Part shown: piece after piece, positions 26,645 to 33,543 of the stretch
Numbering within the stretch: position 1 is the stretch's first letter
Layout: every line of letters begins with the position of its first letter
NCBI RefSeq assembly: GCF_028736215.1
Contig: NZ_CP117883.1
Location: 4,774,001-4,838,000, forward strand
Direction: 5' to 3'
From: Mucilaginibacter sp. KACC 22773
GTDB lineage: Bacteria > Bacteroidota > Bacteroidia > Sphingobacteriales > Sphingobacteriaceae
DNA: 64,000 nucleotides
Translations under genes and position numbers: made by a program
Notes under the pieces: model-generated
Seen by the model: only the letters and a program-made list of their open reading frames with translations
What the model was told of the DNA's origin: nothing
Databases searched by the model: none

Positions 26645-27427
26645 TTACTTATCCTCATGCCCACCATTGTTGTTTTTGATAATACCCTGACTTAATAATG
26701 TATACATTGCCTGCAAATGCGGCTGCCCCTCAAGCATTTGAAGGTGGGCGGCCATGGTGGTTTGATCGTTACGTACCGCGGGGCCGGTTTGTACAGGTGC
26801 CGGGAGTTGCTGTTGTACCTTTTGGGCTGTTTCTAATATCAAGGGTCTCAGCAAATTAAAGTCCATTTCATGGCCTGCAAGCAGTTGTTGGGCCACACCG
26901 TATAAATAATTAGGAAAATTACAGGCAAATACTGCTGCCAGGTGCAATATTTTGCGTCCGGCCGAGTTAATGCTATAAATGCTATTGCTAACGGTGGCTG
27001 CAAGTTCCTTAATATCAGCATATATGCTATCATTTGCGGCTTCAATACACAAGGGCACAGTTAAAAAATTAACTTCGCGGATTTTGCTAAATGTTTGCAG
27101 GGGATAAAGCACACCTGCCTTATTAGTGTATTTTAATAAAACATCAAGGCTGGTTGAGCCTGATGTATGTACAATTAATTTTTGATGTACGGCCAATGCT
27201 TCGGCAATTTGGGCAATAGCATCATCCTTTATCGAAATAATAAAAATATCAGTTTCGGAACTGATCTCAGTAAGCTGGTTTATGGCTGCAGCCCCAACAT
27301 GGTAAGCCAACAGGGCCGCATTGTGCATGTTAGGACTGTAAACCTGCACTATACGATGCCCGGCATTTTTAAATGCCGCAGCCATGTGGGTTGCTACGTT
27401 GCCCGATCCGATAAATGTTAAGCGCAT
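26645..27427 (-). CDS. Rossmann-like and DUF2520 domain protein
   Basis: A 260-residue cytosolic protein with an N-terminal NAD(P)-binding Rossmann domain (GSGNVATHMAAAF at 7-19) resembling ketopantoate or pyrroline-5-carboxylate reductases, and a C-terminal helical DUF2520 domain (about 130-255) with AAVFACNFPNYLYGVAQQLL. The substrate is unknown. It is the first gene of the leftward run DUF2520 - fdx - iscX - kdsC - maf, and is divergent from the alpha/beta hydrolase gene. Confidence 0.85.
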   Translation of the reverse strand: MRLTFIGSGNVATHMAAAFKNAGHRIVQVYSPNMHNAALLAYHVGAAAINQLTEISSETDIFIISIKDDAIAQIAEALAVHQKLIVHTSGSTSLDVLLKYTNKAGVLYPLQTFSKIREVNFLTVPLCIEAANDSIYADIKELAATVSNSIYSINSAGRKILHLAAVFACNFPNYLYGVAQQLLAGHEMDFNLLRPLILETAQKVQQQLPAPVQTGPAVRNDQTTMAAHLQMLEGQPHLQAMYTLLSQGIIKNNNGGHEDK

Positions 27428-27432
27428 ATAAA

Positions 27433-27469
27433 TTTTACATTTAATGTAAAAATCGGTTAACTACCGATT
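27433..27469. promoter_or_regulatory. Two adjacent palindromes in a divergent promoter region
   Basis: TTTTACAT-TTA-ATGTAAAA (27433-27451) and AATCGGT-TAACT-ACCGATT (27451-27469) are both perfect and share one base. They fill the start-proximal 45 bp between divergent genes and could be regulator operators. No regulator gene lies next to them. Confidence 0.4.
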
Positions 27470-27509
27470 AAATATTTGTGTATTTTAGTAATCATCATCC
27501 TAATACCTC

Positions 27510-28436
27510 ATGAAAATACTCAAAGCAAGCATAATAATTATAATATTCTTGGTCGGTGCGGCTACTTTAATACTATATGGTTTTTATAAATATAATAATA
27601 AAGAGAAAAAAATATTAACCGATGCCGACCGTAAAAACATTGCCGGCAGTTTTATCAAATTAAGCCAGGGCGTTACCCATTATGAATTAAAAGGTCCCGA
27701 AAATGGCGAAGTTATTGTGCTTGTACACGGCTTTAGCGTACCATATTATATATGGGACGGAACTTATGAATATCTTATTAATAAAGGCTATAAAGTATTA
27801 CGATATGATACCTATGGCCGGGGCTATTCTGACAGGCCCGACGTTACTTATAATAAAGAACTATATACCAATCAACTGCTGGAACTGATAAGCCAGCTAA
27901 AGTTACAGGCCGGCAAAGTAAACCTTGCAGGCGTATCATTCGGCGGCAAAATTGTAACCGACTTTACCTGCCAGCATCCTGATATAGTGAACAAAGTTAT
28001 ACTTATTGACCCGGTATACGAACAGCAGAGGCCAAAAGCGCCTAAATATTTAGCCATGTATAACGAAGCTGTAAACTCCGACGAGCGGGCGGCCGGGCAG
28101 GTTACCGATTTTAAATATCCTAAACAGCACCCCGGGTGGAAAAAATTATACCTGCCGCAAATGCAGTACAAAGGTTTCCGGAATGCGCTGATTTCAACGC
28201 TTTATGATTATGAAAACCAAGGCCGCCAAAGTTACGTTTGCCTTAATGGCGCCAATAAACCGGTTTTACTTATATGGGGCAAAGACGATAAAACCGTACC
28301 TTTCGGCTACAGCGACACCATACGCAACATTTTGAAAGTGAGCTTTTTCCCGGTTACCGATGCCGCGCATTTGCCTTTTTTAGAAAAACCCGATTTGGTA
28401 AACCCAAAAATTGTTTCGTTTTTAAAACAGGGATAG
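27510..28436 (+). CDS. Membrane-anchored alpha/beta hydrolase
   Basis: A 308-residue alpha/beta hydrolase with an N-terminal membrane anchor (residues 5-25). The oxyanion motif VHGF is at 72-75, the nucleophile Ser143 is in GVSFGG, the acid is Asp259 or Asp260 in WGKDDKTVP, and the base is His287 in AAHLPF. It probably acts on the periplasmic face as an esterase, lipase or haloperoxidase-like enzyme. It converges on the GH43 gene with a shared terminator. Confidence 0.87.
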   Translation: MKILKASIIIIIFLVGAATLILYGFYKYNNKEKKILTDADRKNIAGSFIKLSQGVTHYELKGPENGEVIVLVHGFSVPYYIWDGTYEYLINKGYKVLRYDTYGRGYSDRPDVTYNKELYTNQLLELISQLKLQAGKVNLAGVSFGGKIVTDFTCQHPDIVNKVILIDPVYEQQRPKAPKYLAMYNEAVNSDERAAGQVTDFKYPKQHPGWKKLYLPQMQYKGFRNALISTLYDYENQGRQSYVCLNGANKPVLLIWGKDDKTVPFGYSDTIRNILKVSFFPVTDAAHLPFLEKPDLVNPKIVSFLKQG

Positions 28437-28487
28437 TGATTGTTAATTGGTTTGGCGTTGCAAAGCCCGCGATAGAGTGAGTTTAAC

Positions 28488-28528
28488 ATTAAAAGACCGG
28501 CTTCAATATCGAAAACCGGTCTTTTAAT
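28488..28528. terminator. Bidirectional terminator
   Basis: ATTAAAAGACCGG (28488-28500) pairs perfectly with CCGGTCTTTTAAT (28516-28528) between convergent genes. Confidence 0.9.
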
Positions 28529-28551
28529 ATCATATGATTGAAGTATAACCG

Positions 28552-30078
28552 TTAAGGCACTAGGCTCCACAACTCGGCATCGTACTGGTTTTCGTACCAT
28601 TGCTCCAGCTTGGTGCCGGGGGTGGTATTGCTATTGGGCACGTTTAACGCCAGTAAGCTGCGGCGGCTGATGATCTTGAAATAGCCGCTGCCCATATCCT
28701 GAACCCGCCATTCCTGCGCATTGCCGCCCACATCGTTCCATTCTATCAAAATATTACCGGCGCTTAACGAGTTGCCAGCATCATCCAAACACAAATTACT
28801 TGCAGCCGATTTGATTTTATAATAACCATTACCCAAACTGGTAAATACCCATTTTTGCGCTATGTTGCCGTTATCTGTCCACTCCTGTAATTGTGTACCT
28901 GGTGTAGTTGAACCGCCCGGCACATCCAGGCATTGCCCGGTAACTTTTGATTTAATGCGATAGGTGCCATTGGCTATGGGCATGCTATAGCTGGTACCAA
29001 TAGCGGGCGCAGGAATTGGGATACCTTTTTCAATAGGGTACCCCAAAAAGGGCACGTCGCCATCCCAGGCAAATTGCTGGGTCATGATCCTTCTGTCCCA
29101 GCCCGAGCCATCAGCATTGGCGGCATGGTATACAATCCACCACTGGATATTATCGGGCGATTTTACAAACGACGCGTGCCCCGGACCAAATACATTACCA
29201 AATTTGGCAAATGCCGGGGTTGACTGCTTTGTCCACGATGCTTTTGACATTAAGTTGCCGTTGGTACAGGTAAGGCGGCCAAGGCAATAATCGTTAGTCC
29301 AGCTGCCGCTTGCCGAATAGATAACGCTTACCGTTGTGCCGCTTACCAGTGTTTCGGGGCCTTCGTTCACGGTTGGCGTGCCCACCTTTTCCCAGGCATA
29401 ATCGGGCCGCGAGATCTCGACCCTTTGGCTGTTGATGGTATAAGGATTGCTCATGGTAGCTATATACAGGTATTGCGACACATTGGTGGTACCCTCCCAG
29501 CCCGACCATATAAAATAAGTTACCCCGTTATACACAAACGGAGAGCCGTCAATTGCCCAATTATCGGTAGTGGCAGCCAGTTTGGCTTTGTAGTTGTACC
29601 CACCGTTCAGGGGATCATTGGCATCGGCGCCCCCCTCAAGCACATGCATGCGGTGGTTGTTGTTATTACCATCATCGGCGGCAAAGTATACATACCAGCG
29701 CCCACCCAGGAAATGCAGCTCGGGTGCCCATAAATCGCTCGAATAGCTGGTACCCGCCGGTGGTGTAAAAATATACGTTTTGGTTTGCTGCAGAATGCTT
29801 TGCAGTGCCGATGATTTGGCTATCCAAAGCCGGCCGCCGTCCGATCCGCAGTAATAGTAATAGCTGCCAATGCGTATCACCCATGGATCATAATAGCTGC
29901 CATTATCAATAGAGGGCAGCGCATTGGTAAAAATGGCCGACAAACTGTTGGTTTTGGATTTCGACGATTGACTTGAATCGGCAGCCGCTGCTCTTTTTAA
30001 GTTGGCTTTTGTTTTTTGGCAACTGTTAAATAATAACATCGACGCGATGGCCGATAGGATCAGAAACTTGTTTTTCAT
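28552..30078 (-). CDS. GH43-family lipoprotein with C-terminal ricin-type lectin domain
   Basis: A 508-residue lipoprotein (lipobox LFNSC20). The five-bladed propeller covers about 50-365. The expected GH43 triad is present: Asp64 in YYDPWV, Asp177 in AIDGSPF and Glu239 in VNEGPE. Residues about 372-508 form a ricin B / CBM13 trefoil with repeated CLD, Q-x-W and YKIKS motifs for sugar binding. The likely role is an exo-acting arabinanase or xylosidase-type enzyme on plant or microbial polysaccharide, tethered to the envelope. The precise specificity is not readable. It is not part of a visible SusC/SusD locus. Confidence 0.88.
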   Translation of the reverse strand: MKNKFLILSAIASMLLFNSCQKTKANLKRAAAADSSQSSKSKTNSLSAIFTNALPSIDNGSYYDPWVIRIGSYYYYCGSDGGRLWIAKSSALQSILQQTKTYIFTPPAGTSYSSDLWAPELHFLGGRWYVYFAADDGNNNNHRMHVLEGGADANDPLNGGYNYKAKLAATTDNWAIDGSPFVYNGVTYFIWSGWEGTTNVSQYLYIATMSNPYTINSQRVEISRPDYAWEKVGTPTVNEGPETLVSGTTVSVIYSASGSWTNDYCLGRLTCTNGNLMSKASWTKQSTPAFAKFGNVFGPGHASFVKSPDNIQWWIVYHAANADGSGWDRRIMTQQFAWDGDVPFLGYPIEKGIPIPAPAIGTSYSMPIANGTYRIKSKVTGQCLDVPGGSTTPGTQLQEWTDNGNIAQKWVFTSLGNGYYKIKSAASNLCLDDAGNSLSAGNILIEWNDVGGNAQEWRVQDMGSGYFKIISRRSLLALNVPNSNTTPGTKLEQWYENQYDAELWSLVP

Positions 30079-30485
30079 ATTATAGGTTATTGGTTAGCAT
30101 TCATGCAATACAGCTTCGCATCATAACGTCAGGCACCCAAACCGTCGTTTTACCGGCACACCAAACCATCCCGCCCTCATTTTATAAAGAAGCGAAAACG
30201 ACCGGTATCCGTATTGTAGAACAAATTCGGGTTAACTCAATAAGATGTTAAGCAATAGTTATTGTTTATAAATTGGTGTTTATAAGCGCGCTTGATGGTT
30301 TGCTTAATAAGCAAGCAAATAACTTTATTTACAGGGAAACTATTGAATATCAACGTATCAATAGTTAGTTAAATCGTATCAATTTTTGAGGGAATAGTGG
30401 ATTGCCTTAAACCAACGGCCTTAGTGAACGCTAAATATTTACGTTTTTAAAGGATGCTTAATCGTTTTATTGATAACTTTCATCA
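30079..30485. other. Gene-free region with small palindromes before the paralogue cluster
   Basis: 407 bp between divergent genes. AACTATTGA (30338-30346) and TCAATAGTT (30358-30366) are perfect arms with an 11-nt loop. CGTATCAAT occurs at 30354-30362 and 30375-30383, 21 bp apart. A small stem TTGCTT/AAGCAA lies at 30300-30314. No gene or clear TAnnTTTG box was seen. Confidence 0.5.
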
Positions 30486-31229
30486 ATGAAACTTAAATTA
30501 TTGCTTTGCTTATTGTTGATTACCAACCTCCGACTGTTTGGAAGCATCCTCAATACCGATACACTCAGGAGACATCAGGCTAAGCCGGTAAAAAAAGCGC
30601 CATTAATAGTTGAGCCTCCTGCTGTCGTTGTCCGGCGGTCTGTAAAGGGGTACAAAAAACAATTTGACGACTGTGTTTTCACCAATAAATATTCAGCGAA
30701 GCAAAGGTTAAAAATGTACCCTTACACAAATGCCGCCAGGATTCTGGCTGTATCGTTTGACGGGGGAGACCAGCCCAATGAACCATTGAAAACTGATACT
30801 CCAAAAGCCAAGCCTTTGTCGTATCAAGAACTTCAATGGCAAAAAGGATTAGTTATCAGCAACAACAAATTAGATTATTCTACCCTGATAGAAGTTAAAA
30901 CGTTAAGTATTGCTGATATTTATAAGCTTACAAACATCATTTACAATACCGATTACAAAAAGGTTTTACCAAATGCCGTTAGCATCGGCCATAACTGTTT
31001 TGAGCCAAGAAACGGAATTATTTTTTTAAATAAAAAGGGTAGCGTAATTGATTACCTGGAGATATGCTTTGAATGCAAACAATATGAATCGAAATATAAC
31101 AAATTAGATGTAGGCGAATACTGTACCCAGAAGTTTGACATGTTAAGGCAGTTCTTTAAAAGTGTTGGTGTAAAATATGGCACCAACCCTTCCGGTTCAA
31201 ATGATCATTATGTGGGAGCTGGTAAATAA
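30486..31229 (+). CDS. Secreted five-cysteine protein, paralogue 1 of 3
   Basis: A 247-residue protein of no family that I recognise. The signal peptide covers about 1-20. The features shared with the next two genes are GYKKQFDDC63VFTNKYS, RLKMYPYTNAARILAVSF, LDYSTLIEVKTL, the segment LTNIIYNTDY, C171FEPRN, a strand IFLNKKGSVIDYLEIC194FEC197, and C213TQKFDMLRQFF. The five cysteines are invariant in the three copies, suggesting disulfides or a metal site in the periplasm. The [I/V]FxNKKG-x-xxDYLEIC part looks like a two-strand sheet with a turn. Confidence 0.8.
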   Translation: MKLKLLLCLLLITNLRLFGSILNTDTLRRHQAKPVKKAPLIVEPPAVVVRRSVKGYKKQFDDCVFTNKYSAKQRLKMYPYTNAARILAVSFDGGDQPNEPLKTDTPKAKPLSYQELQWQKGLVISNNKLDYSTLIEVKTLSIADIYKLTNIIYNTDYKKVLPNAVSIGHNCFEPRNGIIFLNKKGSVIDYLEICFECKQYESKYNKLDVGEYCTQKFDMLRQFFKSVGVKYGTNPSGSNDHYVGAGK

Positions 31230-31352
31230 TTTGATGGATACCTTATTACATTGCAACTGAAAGCAGGGCGACAAACTCAGTGGTGCCGAGCGAATCATAA
31301 CGGGCGTTCAATAGCGTTTTTTTAAGTTTCCGCTTTTAACTAACTTGAGCCA

Positions 31353-32072
31353 ATGAAACCTAAATTACTACTGTGCATTTTTGTATTGCTGAGTTTTAGT
31401 TGTTATGCAAACACTCCTCCTTTAAAAAAAGATACCAGCTATACTATTGCACAAGCAAGAAGAATGGCTAAAAAACGCATAACGATAACCAGGGAAACGA
31501 TTAAAGGTTATCGGCCGGGCTTTGATAATTGCATTTTTACCAACCAGTATATTGTAGCTAATCGGCTAAAGAAATACCCGTACTCGGCGGCAATTAAAAT
31601 CATGTTGGTATCATATTACGGTGGCGGACAACCAAATCAGGATATTAAAATCGATTCGCCTTTCACTGCTCCTATACCAACAGCTCACAAGCAGGACAAG
31701 CATTACTTAGGCTTAGTTATCAAGAATAAAAAATTGGATTACTCGACACTGATAGAAACAAAAGTTTTAAACCGTAAACAGGTTGAAGAACTTACCAATA
31801 TCGTTTTCAACTATGACTTTTCCGGTATGAAAAACTACACAGTTACAGGTTTTGCAGCGTGTTTTGAGCCAAGAAATTCGATTTTATTTTTTGATAAAAA
31901 CGGGAAAATATTTGACCATCTTGACATTTGTTTCCACTGTAACAATTATGAATCCACTTCAAAGAATTTAAGTATAGGGGCAAACTGCGCTCAAAAATTC
32001 GATATGCTTGCCCGGTTTTTTATTAAAGCAGGAGTAAGATATGGAGCGGATAACAAAGTACCATTAGATTAA
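31353..32072 (+). CDS. Secreted five-cysteine protein, paralogue 2 of 3
   Basis: A 239-residue paralogue of the preceding gene. The signal peptide covers about 1-19 (FSCYAN). Invariant positions are C60 in DNCIFTNQY, C170 in CFEPRN, C193 and C196 in ICFHC, and C212 in CAQKFDML. It carries the GGGQPNQ loop also found as GGDQPNE in paralogue 1 and missing in paralogue 3, so copies 1 and 2 are closer. Function is unknown. A 123-bp gap separates it from copy 1 and 21 bp from copy 3. Confidence 0.8.
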   Translation: MKPKLLLCIFVLLSFSCYANTPPLKKDTSYTIAQARRMAKKRITITRETIKGYRPGFDNCIFTNQYIVANRLKKYPYSAAIKIMLVSYYGGGQPNQDIKIDSPFTAPIPTAHKQDKHYLGLVIKNKKLDYSTLIETKVLNRKQVEELTNIVFNYDFSGMKNYTVTGFAACFEPRNSILFFDKNGKIFDHLDICFHCNNYESTSKNLSIGANCAQKFDMLARFFIKAGVRYGADNKVPLD

Positions 32073-32093
32073 TCGCAACAAAACCTAATCGTC

Positions 32094-32873
32094 ATGAAAT
32101 TGAAGTTGATAGTGCTGCTGTCGATCCTTACTACCTTACACTGTTCCGCGGCTAACAACATGTTGGGCATCGATACCACCAAACATAGCGCAACCTCATT
32201 AAAAAAACCGGCGTATCCATTACCGCCAAAATCGCCCGAAGAAGCCAGGCGGATGTTTAAACCCTGGTATAGCGACTGCACATTCACAAACCGATATAGC
32301 GTACAAAAACGATTGCAAAAATATCCCTTTTCAAAAGCGGCCAAGATATTAGCTATTTCTTATCATTCATTAGAGGTACCATCGCCCAAAAAAAATGACA
32401 GTTTAGCACCTGGCTTCATGTCGCCAAAAAATATATTGCTGCGTGGTGGCTTTAAAATCAGGGCGGATACGCTTGACCTGTCAACTATATTGGAATGCAA
32501 AACCCTGAGCAAACCACAAATCAGCGAACTAACTAACATCATTTTCAATACAAACTTCAAGCACACCGGCAATAACATAACCGGAGGGGCATCGTGTTAT
32601 GAACCACGCAACGCGTTTGTATTTATTAATAAAAAGGGTGAAATTTATGATTACCTTGAAATTTGCTTTGCCTGCCAACACTATTCCTCAAAGTCGGACA
32701 AATTAGATGTAGGTGCCGAGTGTACTCAAAAATATGAACTCCTAAGAAGATACTTTAAAAGCTTGAACATCAGATTTGGCATTAAAAAAGGCATGACGTG
32801 GAACGACGATCAATCCTTTAAACTGAAAGCCGCTCCGCCCAGTTCAATCCACCATCCAGTTCAGCGCGGCTAA
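32094..32873 (+). CDS. Secreted five-cysteine protein, paralogue 3 of 3
   Basis: A 259-residue paralogue. The signal peptide covers about 1-19 (LHCSAAN). Invariant cysteines are C62 in DCTFTNRYS, C168 in CYEPRN, C191 and C194 in ICFAC, and C210 in CTQKYELL; an extra Cys135 lies in ILECKTL. It has a longer C-terminal tail (about 235-259) whose codons overlap, antisense, the end of the PhyH gene by 56 bp. That tail is absent from copies 1 and 2 and may have arisen by loss of an earlier stop. Confidence 0.8.
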   Translation: MKLKLIVLLSILTTLHCSAANNMLGIDTTKHSATSLKKPAYPLPPKSPEEARRMFKPWYSDCTFTNRYSVQKRLQKYPFSKAAKILAISYHSLEVPSPKKNDSLAPGFMSPKNILLRGGFKIRADTLDLSTILECKTLSKPQISELTNIIFNTNFKHTGNNITGGASCYEPRNAFVFINKKGEIYDYLEICFACQHYSSKSDKLDVGAECTQKYELLRRYFKSLNIRFGIKKGMTWNDDQSFKLKAAPPSSIHHPVQRG

Positions 32874-33531
32874 ACTCGATATGTACTACTCGTCTTCTTT
32901 TATTATTGGTAGTACGGTTTGACGCATGGAGCAGCAAGGGTCGCATAATCATTACACTGCCGGCGTTTACATTGCAGGTAGTTTCAGTTTCCAGCTCCCA
33001 GTTAATGGTTTCGGGGCGATACACGCCTTTTTGATGCGATGCGGGCATAACCTTTAGCGCACCGTTTTCGCCGTTGGTATCGTCGAGATGAATGCGGATG
33101 GTGAAGTTATTTTGCAGGATAGTTAAGGGCGGCTGTACGCCAAACTGGTTTTGTTTTACCGTCCAGGGGCCGTAGCCGGGAGTATCGGTCCTCTTATCAA
33201 CCACAATGGTTAAATCCTGGTGCCAGGCTACAAACCAGTTGCTTAGTTCGGGTTTATCAAAGTAAATGGATTTAGTAACAAAGTATCCTTCACCGAATAG
33301 CTCCCGGATGAGTTCCTTTAGCTTTGGGTTAAAAATTAAAGGAACCACCTGCGGCAGTTCCTTTAAAAATTGCCTGATGGCAAACAAATCGTCAGTTTTA
33401 CGATAGGCGGGGTTTGATTGGTCGGCCGCTTCAATCGCAGTTATAATGCTGTTAACCTCGGCCTGGGTGTAAATATCATTTACAATGGCAAATCCATCGT
33501 TTAAAATATTGTCCTGTTGTGTTATTACCAC
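32818..33531 (-). CDS. Phytanoyl-CoA dioxygenase (PhyH)-family oxygenase
   Basis: A 237-residue non-haem Fe(II)/2-oxoglutarate oxygenase. The facial triad is His104-x-Asp106 in WHQDL and His202 in LLLHAS, and Arg214 is suited to bind 2-oxoglutarate. The start is GTG at 33531, 12 nt after the ccmF stop, so it probably belongs to the ccmE-ccmF transcript. Members hydroxylate fatty acyl, amino acid or natural-product substrates; this one is unassigned. Its last 18 codons overlap the last codons of a convergent gene. Confidence 0.85.
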   Translation of the reverse strand: MVITQQDNILNDGFAIVNDIYTQAEVNSIITAIEAADQSNPAYRKTDDLFAIRQFLKELPQVVPLIFNPKLKELIRELFGEGYFVTKSIYFDKPELSNWFVAWHQDLTIVVDKRTDTPGYGPWTVKQNQFGVQPPLTILQNNFTIRIHLDDTNGENGALKVMPASHQKGVYRPETINWELETETTCNVNAGSVMIMRPLLLHASNRTTNNKRRRVVHIEFSRAELDGGLNWAERLSV

Positions 33532-33543
33532 AGCCGGCCGGGT

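Noticed and set aside
28307..28600. 97-codon minus-strand frame over the hydrolase end
   Set aside because: It runs through the terminator and antisense to the hydrolase; it is a shadow frame.
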